64,000 nt of DNA from Bin25 sp026709415 (GCA_965200045.1 OZ241330.1:1054001-1118000); one strand, 5' to 3'. Counted from the first letter of the stretch, positions 18,723 to 28,108 are shown. Notes: generated from the sequence alone by a model not told the origin. Numbers and translations are program-made.

Positions 18723-19424
18723 TTATTTTATAGTTTTTACTATCTCAAATTCTTCTATTCTATTTTTAAGCTCTACTGCTTTTTCAATATATTTTAATGG
18801 TTTTAAAATAAAGTCATCCCATTTAACAGATTGAATATAAGAGCAATCTCCCTCATATACCCATCCATTATTACACCATCTTCTCTTGGGTTCCTTTGCA
18901 TTATGAATGTTGTCACTTAAAATTTGAAATAGAAACTCCAAATTCAGTGACCAATAATCGCATTTGTCATTCCAACTAATGTAATAGTCATATTTATCAG
19001 ATTCATCTGGAAGAACCACCACCACCACGGCGTTTGTATTGCTTGTTCTACCCAATCGTGTTTGGTTTTTTAATGAGTATGATACTTCCCAAGGAATCCA
19101 TTGCTTGCTTTCCAAAACACCCGATTTTTTCATTCCTTTTGAAACCAATACTAGGGTAACAGAACTATCAAAAATTTTATCTCCAAGCTTGGAGGCTATT
19201 GTTGAATCAGCAAGTGAATCCAAACTCTCTCTATCATCTTCGCCTTTATAAATTTGATTATCGTCACCCAAAACTTTGACTAATTCATCAACATAGTGTC
19301 TAGGGGTAGTCTCAATTTTTTTTGAAGTTGGAGAAGGGTTAAAAAGGAACTCTGTTTCATATAAATTTAAATCTTTCACAAGCCTATCAGAATACTTGTA
19401 GGATACGAATATCTTTCTTCTCAT
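18723..19424 (-). CDS. ThsB-like TIR-fold protein (MTH538/DUF1863 type)
   Basis: Third gene of the operon. The N-terminus RRKIFVSYKYSD is the first TIR strand; the insert YKGEDDRESLDSLADSTIASKL followed by DKIFDSSVTLVLVSKG and WIPWEVSYSLK is the pattern of the DUF1863 family, which includes the Thoeris signal-producing protein ThsB. The long first motif is quoted here only in part (GEDDRESL). The C-terminal 80 residues hold a conserved Trp/Cys-rich segment and a helix. Predicted role: NAD-derived signal synthesis or NAD cleavage on infection. I use the second Met (19424), five bases after the SLOG stop; a Met at 19442 would overlap it. Confidence 0.8.
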   Translation of the reverse strand: MRRKIFVSYKYSDRLVKDLNLYETEFLFNPSPTSKKIETTPRHYVDELVKVLGDDNQIYKGEDDRESLDSLADSTIASKLGDKIFDSSVTLVLVSKGMKKSGVLESKQWIPWEVSYSLKNQTRLGRTSNTNAVVVVVLPDESDKYDYYISWNDKCDYWSLNLEFLFQILSDNIHNAKEPKRRWCNNGWVYEGDCSYIQSVKWDDFILKPLKYIEKAVELKNRIEEFEIVKTIK

Positions 19425-19428
19425 TACC

Positions 19429-20025
19429 TTAAATTCTATCAATCAATAACTGTTTAAATAAAGATGTATAGCTATAATCTTTCTCTAATCTTTGATTTTT
19501 GAAATTTCTAGGAAGTAAATTATCGTACACAATTTTAGTAGCAGCTCCAGTACTGGCTATTGGAAGTAGCAATGCATCAGGGTGGTATTTTCTAAACATT
19601 TTATATTCATCTTCGATACCATCCATACCCCCTATAAATACCGCAGCAACAAATTCATTATCAGAAAACATTTTTTCTCTCATTAATCCGATACTTGAGG
19701 AAATATTATTTTGTTTTGCTGTAAATACAATATTCTCAAACATGTTGTTATCTTCTGGAAATTCATCTTCAAACCACAATGACTGATATAGTTTAACATG
19801 TTCTTGGATGTTTAAGTTCAACTTACACATCACATAATATATTAACGGTGTTATCGAAGGGTGACCACCCCAAATAACTCTGTTATGAGGTAGTACAACT
19901 CTTGTTAAAGCAATAACGGCATCCCTGATTGCGATAATATCAGCTGTTTCTATGTATTTTGAATCTCTGAGAGGTAATGGGATACTTGCCGATAGAAAAA
20001 TGTTTTTTATATTGCTCGTAGCCAC
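19429..20025 (-). CDS. Stand-alone SLOG-like nucleotide-sensor protein
   Basis: 198 aa Rossmannoid protein. NIFLSASIP near the N-terminus, RDAVIAL, the glycine motif VIWGGHPSITPL (about 50-61), VAAVFIGGMDGIEDEY and LPIASTGAAT fit the SLOG/lysine-decarboxylase-like superfamily that binds nucleotides and NAD-derived ligands, for example in the C-terminus of Thoeris ThsA. Here the domain stands alone and is encoded between two TIR genes, overlapping the upstream frame by 19 bp. Probable job: sensing or binding the TIR product and controlling an effector. The subfamily cannot be fixed without profile searches. Confidence 0.72.
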   Translation of the reverse strand: MATSNIKNIFLSASIPLPLRDSKYIETADIIAIRDAVIALTRVVLPHNRVIWGGHPSITPLIYYVMCKLNLNIQEHVKLYQSLWFEDEFPEDNNMFENIVFTAKQNNISSSIGLMREKMFSDNEFVAAVFIGGMDGIEDEYKMFRKYHPDALLLPIASTGAATKIVYDNLLPRNFKNQRLEKDYSYTSLFKQLLIDRI

Positions 20026-20390
20026 TGTTTAAAGTTTTGTTTTTTCAAAGTTTTTATATCCTTATTTAAACTATCGTTTAACCACTCCAAATGTTCTAAC
20101 CAATAATTCCGTATGCGTAAATCATCATATATTAAGCGCATAGAAACCTTATTCCCCAAACATTCTTTATTCTCGACTTCTGCTCTTTGAAAATTTATTG
20201 ATTGTGGGATACCAATCGTAGGTATGTATATGATATGCTGTCCATTGGGAAGGTCTTCAGTTAAAATCTTTTCAGGTTGCAAGTTTATAGTTCTTTCATT
20301 TTTTTTAGCAATGTTTCTAAACTCGATAATCAAACTTTCTTGTCTTGCAGCTAAATTTCTTGCTCTCACCGAATCAACTGTTTGAATAAG
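20007..20390 (-). pseudogene. C-terminal part of the first TIR protein, cut off by an in-frame TGA
   Basis: This frame is exactly in phase with the TIR gene upstream: after the TGA at 20391-20393 it continues LIQTVDSVRARNLAARQESL without a break, giving about 127 residues. It contains a basic helix, YIPTIGIPQS, LIYDDLRIRNYWLEHLEWLN and ends QWLRAI. The first GTG is codon 8, so internal re-initiation is possible. The extension looks like the normal C-terminal domain of a roughly 390-aa TIR protein, not a separate gene; no function is known to me. Confidence 0.7.
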
Positions 20391-21179
20391 TCACTCAATA
20401 AAATCTTCAGTAAACTTACCTGAGTTGTCATAAACCCCACCGATAAAATCATCCTTTTTTAATTGTATTGGGTAACTGACATGGGATGTCTTATCAATGC
20501 TTTTGAATTCATACTTAGGCCATGTCAACTGTACAACACCTATTTGTTTTGCAGCTGCTTCAGCAAACTCTTCTTTGCACCAGTGACTTTTTAAAAAGCC
20601 AGGGGTATTTAATAACACCATAACATCACAATCAGTCATTCTGTGCCATAATTCATCTTGAAATGGTTCTCCCTTTTGTACTGAGTGTGTGTCAAGAAAA
20701 ACATCGAAATTATTCGCTTCCAAAGCTTCATAAAGTTGAATAGCAACAGATGTTGATTCTGTCCTTCTATAGCTAATGAATATTTTTCTGGTATTTCGTA
20801 ATAATTCGAATGCCTCCAATACGATATTTGTAATTTTATTAATCTCTGTTTTTTTGTATTGGATAGAATTTTGATTAGAAAGGATTTCAGGGATATCTGA
20901 ATTAAATTCATTAAAGTAGATGGGGAGTATCATTGTGCCATCTTCTAGGAGTTTTTTAGTGATGTCTAAATCATGGAAATTACCATCAACATCACCAAAA
21001 TAAAGAGCAAAAGCAGGTTGATTACCCAGATATTCAGTATCGATTGACTTTGCGTCAATAATTTTTAAGAACTCTTCAGACAATTTAAGATGATTAAACT
21101 CAGTATAAATCTGAGTTAAAATAAGTTGCTTTTCGTTTACATCAGATCCCAACATGATTAATTGATATTTATATTTCAT
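20391..21179 (-). CDS. TIR-domain protein with N-terminal sensor-like domain (truncated by TGA)
   Basis: First gene of the operon, 262 aa as encoded. Residues 1-125 form an alpha/beta domain (LIMLGSDVNEKQLI, ALYFGDVDGNFHDLDITKKL) that looks like a degenerate TIR or receiver-type sensor. Residues about 133-235 are a canonical TIR: RKIFISYRRTES, DVFLDTHSVQKGEPF, MVLLNTPGFLKSHWCKEEFAEA (shown shortened: SHWCKEEF), with the WCxxE glutamate expected for NAD cleavage. The frame stops at TGA after DFIE, but translation in the same frame would continue 126 residues. It begins 56 bp after mnmE, just below a strong hairpin. Confidence 0.78.
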   Translation of the reverse strand: MKYKYQLIMLGSDVNEKQLILTQIYTEFNHLKLSEEFLKIIDAKSIDTEYLGNQPAFALYFGDVDGNFHDLDITKKLLEDGTMILPIYFNEFNSDIPEILSNQNSIQYKKTEINKITNIVLEAFELLRNTRKIFISYRRTESTSVAIQLYEALEANNFDVFLDTHSVQKGEPFQDELWHRMTDCDVMVLLNTPGFLKSHWCKEEFAEAAAKQIGVVQLTWPKYEFKSIDKTSHVSYPIQLKKDDFIGGVYDNSGKFTEDFIE

Positions 21180-21184
21180 ACTTG

Positions 21185-21224
21185 AACTTGACTAACTTAT
21201 ATGGCACCCTGGTTAGTGCAAGTT
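21185..21224 (-). promoter_or_regulatory. Hairpin at the head of the TIR/SLOG operon
   Basis: Arms AACTTGACTAAC (21185-21196) and GTTAGTGCAAGTT (21212-21224) form a 12-bp stem with one bulged base and a 15-base loop in the 56-bp gap between the mnmE stop and the TIR start. No T-run follows in the minus direction, so it is not a typical terminator. Its 3' arm ends a few bases before the TIR start codon, which would allow it to act as an operator or translation-control element. Confidence 0.45.
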
Positions 21225-21235
21225 AAGAATAATAT

Positions 21236-22636
21236 TTATTTTCCAATACAGAACTTTCCAAAAATAGTTCCTAAAATATCGCCATCAATATCGATATGGC
21301 CTGTTATTTGGCCGATGTGATGAATTACTTGATTCAAATCAACACTTAATAAATCACCACTGAGATTATTGTTTAAAGCAAAATCAATCTCTTTTAGAGA
21401 ATCCAATGCGGATGTTAAACATTGATAATGTCGAAGATTGGATACTACAACTGAAGAAGTTGTTTTCTTTTTCTCAACGAGTTCAACGAGTTTGTCTGTT
21501 ATTTTTTGGATGGTTGATGGAATATAAATGGAAGTTTCTAGGTGGGTGAATTCTTTGAGTTTGTTATTCAAGTCCGACGGGTTGATTTTTCGTTGACCGG
21601 TTAATTTTTGATTTGAATGTAAAAAACGGTCGATTTTACCTTCTAATAATAAAACTTGTGTTTGGGATTGGATTATTTTTTTTAAATCATCAATAATGTC
21701 TTCTGTTGAAACCTCTAGAGAATCGTACAGATACAGGCAGAATTGGGCTTTTCGAGCTTTTTTGAGAGCGATTTTTATTCCCAAAGTTTCAATCTCGTCA
21801 CTCGTCTTACGAATGCCAGCAGTATCTATAAAACGAAATTGATAGCCCTTATAGGTCATGAGGTCTTCAATGCTATCACGGGTCGTCCCTGGAATATCAG
21901 ATACGATGGCTTTTGACTCTTTCAATAAAATATTCAATAATGAAGATTTACCAACATTGGGTCGACCTAAAATAGTAACATCAATTCCCTTTTTAATGGC
22001 ATTTCCATAGGCAAATGAATCTCTGAGCTGTTTTATTTCACGTTGAATATGACAGATCAAATCCCTTAATTTTTTTCGATCGGCAAATTCGAGATCTTCT
22101 TCACTAAAATCGAGTTCTAATTCAATGAGTGATTTGAATTCAATAAGTTGCGCTCTCAAGTTGGAAAGAGAAGTCGAAAAAGTACCTTTCAATTGATTGA
22201 GCGCCAATTGATGACTAGCTTTAGATTCTGATTCAATCAGATCGCAGACGGCTTCAGTTTGAGCCAAATCCATTTTTTTATTCAAAAAGGCTCGAAGTGA
22301 AAATTCTCCAGCTTTGGCTAATTCAAGGCCGTCATCAATGAAACACTGAATAATTCGTTGTTGAATATAGATTGATCCATGACAATAAATTTCAACCAGA
22401 TCTTCACCTGTATAGGAATTTGGTGATTGAAAGTAAACGACCATCACTTGATCAATGATTTCATTTTGGCAATAAAAATTTCCTAATACGATTTGATTAG
22501 GGGTATCAAAATTTGATTTGGATTGGATATTCTTTTTAGCTGATTGTAAAGCATTTGGCCCGGAAATTCGAATAATGGCGATGGCACCTTTACCTGGTGC
22601 GGTTGAAAGTGCTACTATGGTTTCATTATCTAACAC
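21236..22636 (-). CDS. mnmE: MnmE (TrmE), tRNA modification GTPase
   Basis: Works with MnmG to build 5-carboxymethylaminomethyl uridine at wobble U34 of tRNAs. The N-terminal folate-binding domain begins ETIVALSTAPGKGAIAIIR (conserved in all MnmE), the central G domain contains GRPNVGKSSLLN, DIPGTTRDS, DTAGIR and the helical domain ends in the invariant CIGK with the catalytic Cys. 466 aa is full length. Transcribed in the same direction as the TIR operon downstream but separated from it by a hairpin. Confidence 0.96.
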   Translation of the reverse strand: MLDNETIVALSTAPGKGAIAIIRISGPNALQSAKKNIQSKSNFDTPNQIVLGNFYCQNEIIDQVMVVYFQSPNSYTGEDLVEIYCHGSIYIQQRIIQCFIDDGLELAKAGEFSLRAFLNKKMDLAQTEAVCDLIESESKASHQLALNQLKGTFSTSLSNLRAQLIEFKSLIELELDFSEEDLEFADRKKLRDLICHIQREIKQLRDSFAYGNAIKKGIDVTILGRPNVGKSSLLNILLKESKAIVSDIPGTTRDSIEDLMTYKGYQFRFIDTAGIRKTSDEIETLGIKIALKKARKAQFCLYLYDSLEVSTEDIIDDLKKIIQSQTQVLLLEGKIDRFLHSNQKLTGQRKINPSDLNNKLKEFTHLETSIYIPSTIQKITDKLVELVEKKKTTSSVVVSNLRHYQCLTSALDSLKEIDFALNNNLSGDLLSVDLNQVIHHIGQITGHIDIDGDILGTIFGKFCIGK

Positions 22637-22688
22637 CAGATCAATCGCTAGAAGTTATATTATCAAGTAAAAGTGAAACGATAAATCA

Positions 22689-23822
22689 TCACGAAATGGT
22701 TTTGTAAAAAGTAGCTCTCCGTTTATGTAATTTAGGATTGAACTTCTTCCAAAGCTGTTGTATTTCAAGATTGGTTTCTAGTTCGGGATTCGTTTCAAAG
22801 GTTTGAATTTTTTTGGAAGCAAAAACTTTTGCCATTTCATTGAAGATAATCGATGGAATTCCTTTACCCATATAAGAAGGGTGAACACCTATGAGATAAA
22901 AAGCCGCTTTATTGTTTTTAGCCAAAGAACGTTTTATATGAAAAATTCCAAATGGAAAAAGTCTTCCGTTGGCTTTTTGAAGTGCTTTTTCAATGGAAGG
23001 AATGATGACTGAAAAGGCTATCAATTTGTCGTCTTTATCGACGATTAATTTGATAAATTGGGGAGAAATGAACTTTAAAAATCGATTTTTATAGTTTTCT
23101 ATTTGAGACTTTTGAATTGGAACATAAGTTTCTAATGATTTATGTGATTCTTCAATCAAATCAAAAAGTTCATAGAGATAGGGAAAGACATGCTTTGTTT
23201 TTTTGATTTGGACAACTTTAAGTTGATATCGGGTTTTAATAAAATCGGAAAAACGATTTAATTTGTGGAGATTCTCTTCAGCTGGAAAATCAATTTCATA
23301 TTCTACCCATTTAAGATTTTGTTTAAAACCTAATTGGACTAAATGTTGGTGATAGTAGGGATGGTTATAGATGGTCCCCAAAGTGGGCATTTGGTCATAA
23401 CCATAAGTCAATAGTCCAGCTTTTTCAAAATTTGAAAATCCCAAAGGACCTTCAATTAATTCAAGGTTGTGTTTTAAAGCAAATTTCTCAACTTCTCTAA
23501 ACAATAATTCACTTATTTCTAAATCATCAATGGCATCATACCATCCAAATCGAGCTTTCTGTTTCCCCATTTTATTGACTTCTAACCAATTGACCATAAC
23601 GGCAATTCGTCCAACGATTTCTTTATTTTGGAAGGCTAGAAACAATTGAGCATCCGCATTTTTATAAACTGGATTTTTATTGGGTTTTAGGGTGTTGAAT
23701 TCATCGATAATAAGAGGTGGAACCCAATATGGATGATTCTTATAAATTTGGAAAGGAAATTTTACAAAATCGTAGTAATCTTTATTAGAACGGACAGATT
23801 TAACCGCTGGTTTGGATTCCAT
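22689..23822 (-). CDS. GNAT-like acyltransferase family protein
   Basis: 377-aa cytosolic protein with two acetyltransferase-like halves; the second contains FYLIGVHPSYMGKGIPSIIFNEMAK, where the VHP..xGkG stretch matches the acetyl-CoA pyrophosphate loop (quoted core: GVHPSYMGKGIPSI). The N-terminal half has FPFQIYKNHPYWVPPLI and GPLGFSNFEKAGLL. Homologs in the phylum are widely labelled 'GTP cyclohydrolase', for which I see no motif. Gene lies just upstream of mnmE on the same strand. Confidence 0.65.
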   Translation of the reverse strand: MESKPAVKSVRSNKDYYDFVKFPFQIYKNHPYWVPPLIIDEFNTLKPNKNPVYKNADAQLFLAFQNKEIVGRIAVMVNWLEVNKMGKQKARFGWYDAIDDLEISELLFREVEKFALKHNLELIEGPLGFSNFEKAGLLTYGYDQMPTLGTIYNHPYYHQHLVQLGFKQNLKWVEYEIDFPAEENLHKLNRFSDFIKTRYQLKVVQIKKTKHVFPYLYELFDLIEESHKSLETYVPIQKSQIENYKNRFLKFISPQFIKLIVDKDDKLIAFSVIIPSIEKALQKANGRLFPFGIFHIKRSLAKNNKAAFYLIGVHPSYMGKGIPSIIFNEMAKVFASKKIQTFETNPELETNLEIQQLWKKFNPKLHKRRATFYKTIS

Positions 23823-24147
23823 TAGGAAAATTCAAAAGAGGCTCAAAATTATTAGATATTTCAAATTTCTATGTCATTCAACGAACACAAAGAAAACCTT
23901 AAAAACTTACCAATGAGAAAACTTGTGCTAAAATAAAAAGGAAAACAACAGATTTTAATGGCTTTATAACTAAAAGTCAAGAATAAAAATCAGATTAGTA
24001 ATACCTGAAAGTATTTTTGAATAGGGTTTCAAATGTGAAATTTTTCGTCCGAAGTAAATAGAGTGAATCATTACTTTTTTGAATTTCCACCAAATCGTTA
24101 GCCACTGAATAATCAACACAATTTTGAACATTAAAACTAAAAACAGT
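23823..24147. other. Intergenic spacer between divergent genes
   Basis: Gap between the GNAT-like gene (minus) and yfhO-like gene (plus). It must hold two promoters, but I cannot assign boxes with confidence. A minus-strand hydrophobic ORF here overlaps the membrane-protein start and is not credible. Confidence 0.4.
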
Positions 24148-26571
24148 ATGGCTATAATTTTCAAGCATCTTCTCATAGTAGGAGGTTTTGCTTTGGTTTC
24201 TTTATTGTTTTATTATCCGCTACTGCAGGGGAAAACTCCATTTCAATCGGACATTTCACAATACAAGGGGATGTCAAGACAACTCGTGGAATATCGTCAA
24301 AACTATCAATCCGAAACTTATTGGATTGACAATGCCTTCATGGGGATGCCCACGTATCAATTAGGAGCCAATTATCCTGCTGATGTCTTAAAACCATTCT
24401 ATCAAATCATCAGAATATTACCAAGACCTGCTCACATACTCTTTCTTTATTTTTTATCAATGTATGTCTTGCTTTTGGTTTTGAAAATCAATTGGAAATA
24501 TGCCATTTTAGGTTCATTAGCCTTTGGGTTTTCCACATATTTACTGATCATACTACAAGTGGGGCACAATACTAAGGCTTTAGCCATCGGGTATATTCCA
24601 CTAGTTATTGGAGGCATCATGTTATTGTTTGAAAAAAAATGGTTGATCGGTTTTGTTTTAACCACCATAGCCATTGGACTACAAATTCGAAGCAATCATT
24701 ATCAAATGACCTATTATATGCTGTTTATGATGGGCCTTTTACTACTGATTAAAATGTTTGTTTTGATCAAAGATCGTCACTTTTCATCCCTATTAAAAAC
24801 GCTAGGTTTTCTGATTATTTCTGGAACCATTGCACTAGGGTTTAATTCCACAGACCTATTGACTACATCGCAATATGCCTCTTTTAGTACAAGAGGTCAA
24901 AGTGAATTAACGTTAGCTCCTGACGGAAAACCCAAAGAAATTTCTACAGGATTAGACTATGATTACATCACAGAATACAGTTATGGTTTATTTGAAAGTC
25001 TCAATCTGATTTTTCCTCGAATACAAGGAGGTGGTTCCACAGAAGCCTTAACAACCGATAGTCATTTTTATGAGTTTTTAATTCGCAACGGATTAGATAT
25101 CCAAACAGCTACCCAAGCCATTAAAGCAGTCCCTACCTATTGGGGCAATCAACCTATCTTAGAAGCCCCCGCTTATATAGGCATCACTGTTTTCTTTTTA
25201 GCCGTGCTAGGGTTTTTTGTTATGAAATCTCCAATGCGCCTTTGGCTAGGATTGACTATTGTTTTCTCCTTATTGATGTCATGGGGAAAGAACTTTCCAA
25301 TCTTAACCGATTTTTTTATCGACTATTTTCCATTTTATAATAAGTTCAGAGCCGTTTCATCAATACAAATTATTCTTCAAATCTGTTTTCCAATTTTGGC
25401 GGTTTTGGGTCTGTATCACTTCATGAAATCTTCAGTTTCAATTAAAAAAACAAGTCTTCAGAAGACTGTATATGTCGTTGGTGGATTATGTGTATTTCTT
25501 TTGCTAGCCAGTGGATTTCATAGCTTCCAGTCGGCAAGTGATGCCTTTTATCGGCAAAGCTATGGTCCAGAATTTGTTCAAGCCATCGTAGCGGATCGAA
25601 AAGCAATGTATAATGCGGATATACTCAGAGGGCTTATCTATAGCGGGATCCTATCGGTAGTTCTTTTACTTTCTTGGACAAGAAAAATCCATAAACCCAT
25701 TGTACTAGGGGCCATCGGATTAATCTTAGTTTTTGATCTAGTCAGTGTTTCAAACAGATATATTAAACGTGATTTGTTTGTTTCTCAAAAACAAATTGAC
25801 AACTATTTTGAAATAACCACTACTGATCGTTCGATTCACCAAGATTCAACAAGGTTTCGAGTCTTTAATCTTGAATCGAGAATGGTGGGGGCAAGGGATG
25901 CTTTTCATCACTATTCTTTGGGAGGGTATCATGCCGCCAAACCAAGAAGATTGCAAGAATTAGAGGATTATGGACTATTGAATCTTGATAATGATGTGTT
26001 TTCTATGCTCAATGTGAAATATTTTTTATATCACGACCGATCTACAAGGGAATTAAAGTTTGAAATAAATCCAACCCCTTTTGGCAATGCCTGGTTTGTT
26101 CAACAGATTGAACTGGTTCATGATTACGATAAAATGTTACAGAGATTAGATAGCGTTGATCTAAGACAAAGGGCTTTAATGGCGGATCAAGATTTGATTG
26201 CAGACATTCCTTTGACCTATACTCTCGATAGTTTGGGTTCCATCGAATTAATTGAATATCGACCCAATTCTCTCAAATACCAATCGATCGCTTCCCAAGA
26301 TCAATTGGCTATTTTTTCTGAAATGTATTATCCAAAAGGTTGGCATTTAACAATTAATGGGGAATCGGCTAACCTATTCAATGTCAATTATATTCTTAGA
26401 GGAGCATTTATACCAAAAGGAAATAACATTATAGAATTTCGATTTGAGCCTGAAATCGTCCAAGCGGGAACTCGATTAACAATTACAAGTGGAATTCTGT
26501 TTTTATGTGTTCTAGTGGGGTTCATGATCTTCAACAGAAATTATTTATTCATTAAAAAAAATAAGGCTTGA
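24148..26571 (+). CDS. YfhO-family large membrane protein
   Basis: About 807 aa with some 12 hydrophobic helices (first at about 8-27, then clusters between 95 and 480) and a large C-terminal extracytoplasmic domain. YPLLQGKTPFQSDISQYKGM, with FQSD, and WNRNA-like periplasmic loops fit YfhO/GT-C type glycosyltransferases that decorate surface polymers. The ATG at 24148 is preferred over the in-frame TTG at 24124. Its stop overlaps the flippase start in TTGA, pointing to shared function in surface glycan assembly. Confidence 0.82.
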   Translation: MAIIFKHLLIVGGFALVSLLFYYPLLQGKTPFQSDISQYKGMSRQLVEYRQNYQSETYWIDNAFMGMPTYQLGANYPADVLKPFYQIIRILPRPAHILFLYFLSMYVLLLVLKINWKYAILGSLAFGFSTYLLIILQVGHNTKALAIGYIPLVIGGIMLLFEKKWLIGFVLTTIAIGLQIRSNHYQMTYYMLFMMGLLLLIKMFVLIKDRHFSSLLKTLGFLIISGTIALGFNSTDLLTTSQYASFSTRGQSELTLAPDGKPKEISTGLDYDYITEYSYGLFESLNLIFPRIQGGGSTEALTTDSHFYEFLIRNGLDIQTATQAIKAVPTYWGNQPILEAPAYIGITVFFLAVLGFFVMKSPMRLWLGLTIVFSLLMSWGKNFPILTDFFIDYFPFYNKFRAVSSIQIILQICFPILAVLGLYHFMKSSVSIKKTSLQKTVYVVGGLCVFLLLASGFHSFQSASDAFYRQSYGPEFVQAIVADRKAMYNADILRGLIYSGILSVVLLLSWTRKIHKPIVLGAIGLILVFDLVSVSNRYIKRDLFVSQKQIDNYFEITTTDRSIHQDSTRFRVFNLESRMVGARDAFHHYSLGGYHAAKPRRLQELEDYGLLNLDNDVFSMLNVKYFLYHDRSTRELKFEINPTPFGNAWFVQQIELVHDYDKMLQRLDSVDLRQRALMADQDLIADIPLTYTLDSLGSIELIEYRPNSLKYQSIASQDQLAIFSEMYYPKGWHLTINGESANLFNVNYILRGAFIPKGNNIIEFRFEPEIVQAGTRLTITSGILFLCVLVGFMIFNRNYLFIKKNKA

Positions 26572-28043
26572 GTATTGTAGCTAAACAATCTTTTGCTAAT
26601 ATTTTGAGTCTCTGTTTAGCTTTTACACTAGGGGCTATCAATACGTTGTATCTCTATCCGAGTCAGTTGGGTGAGGAATATCATGGACTAGTGATCAGTA
26701 TTTTGGTCTTTTCCAACTTGGTCCAACCGTTTGTTAGTCTCGGACTACAACATGCTATCATTCGATATTTCAGTTCGATAAAGACCAAAATCGAAAGAGA
26801 TCGACTATTATGGTTTTCTATTTGGTTGCCTTTTTTATTTATAGCCATAGGGGGCGCGTGTTTACTATTTAATTTTAAAAACTTTACAAGTTGGTTGACC
26901 ATTGAAAATCAAATCTTAGGTAAATACCTATGGATGATTATAGGCATCGCCATAGCTACAGCATATTTTGAAATTTTATACAATTGGACAAGAGTTCAAC
27001 TCAAAACGGTTTTCGGTAATTTTTTAAAAGAGCTGTATCCAAGACTAATCATCTTTATTTTATTATTAAGCTATGTATTGACATGGATAAACTTTGATGA
27101 GTTTTTAATGATTCTATTTGGAGCATACTATCTGAGGTTATTATTAATCATTTCATTTAATTTAAAAGTCTATGTGCCGCAATTCAGTTTTCGACTGCCT
27201 AAAAACTATAAAGAAATCACTCGATATAGTTGTTTGATTTTTTTATCGGCCGTCGCCGCTTCCTATATTTTAGATATCGATAAAGCTCAGATCAATCATT
27301 TTTTAGGGAATAAAACAGTTGCGTATTATACTGTAGCCTTGTACATCACCGCATTTATTGAAGTCCCTTTTAGATCCCTTTCTCAGATAGTTAGTCCATT
27401 AGTTGCTAAAGCCATCAATACACAAAACGACAGACAGTTAAAATCATTACTGACAAAAAGTGCTGATTCACAATTGATTGTATCGGGGTTTTTGTTTGTA
27501 TTGATCTTGATCAACATTGAAGAATTATATCAATTGGTTTCTCAACCAGGATATACCACTGCATTGGGTGTTGTTTTTATCGTGTCCATTGGAAAGTTAT
27601 ATAATGCCTCTCTTGGTTGCACCAATTTGATTATCACCAACTCAAAATATTATGTCTATGTGTTTTGGTTTTCTATTGCCTCGGCTATTTTAGCCGTCGT
27701 TCTCAATATTTATTTTATTCAATGGTATGGCATGTTTGGAGCTGCCTATGCTACTTTGGTGATCATCGTTTTGATTAATAGTTTGAAACTATTGCTTGTC
27801 GCTATTAAATTTCGAATGCTGCCTTATTCAAGAAATACGTTGGCTATTTTAATTTTAATTGGTTTGAGCTTTTTTGTTCTTTACGTTATTGGATTGAAGT
27901 TAAATCCCATCTTGAACATCGTGATTCAATTCCTGATTTTGAGTGTCCTATTTTTCTTGGTTGTATTGAAATTCCAGCTTTCAGAAGATTTAATAAAATT
28001 TTATGATGATTTGAAAAGTAAAGTTTTAAAAACCAAGCGATAA
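26568..28043 (+). CDS. Polysaccharide biosynthesis (Wzx/MATE-like) flippase
   Basis: 491 aa with 14 or so predicted membrane helices and the N-terminal pattern QSFANILSLCLAFTLGAINTL (quoted core: ANILSLCLAFTLGAIN) typical of oligosaccharide flippases. It would move lipid-linked glycan across the inner membrane. The start is TTG within TTGA, a four-base overlap with the YfhO-like gene, so the two are coupled. It converges with uvrA. Confidence 0.85.
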   Translation: MSIVAKQSFANILSLCLAFTLGAINTLYLYPSQLGEEYHGLVISILVFSNLVQPFVSLGLQHAIIRYFSSIKTKIERDRLLWFSIWLPFLFIAIGGACLLFNFKNFTSWLTIENQILGKYLWMIIGIAIATAYFEILYNWTRVQLKTVFGNFLKELYPRLIIFILLLSYVLTWINFDEFLMILFGAYYLRLLLIISFNLKVYVPQFSFRLPKNYKEITRYSCLIFLSAVAASYILDIDKAQINHFLGNKTVAYYTVALYITAFIEVPFRSLSQIVSPLVAKAINTQNDRQLKSLLTKSADSQLIVSGFLFVLILINIEELYQLVSQPGYTTALGVVFIVSIGKLYNASLGCTNLIITNSKYYVYVFWFSIASAILAVVLNIYFIQWYGMFGAAYATLVIIVLINSLKLLLVAIKFRMLPYSRNTLAILILIGLSFFVLYVIGLKLNPILNIVIQFLILSVLFFLVVLKFQLSEDLIKFYDDLKSKVLKTKR

Positions 28044-28108
28044 AAATTAAATTAGCTTTAATGAAAGAACGAATATCTTTCAATTGGAGTCGAGTCTATC
28101 CCATTTTT

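Noticed and set aside
23970..24176. Hydrophobic minus-strand ORF (68 codons)
   Set aside because: Overlaps the start of the YfhO-like gene, has no recognisable motif, and lies in AT-rich intergenic DNA where such frames arise by chance.
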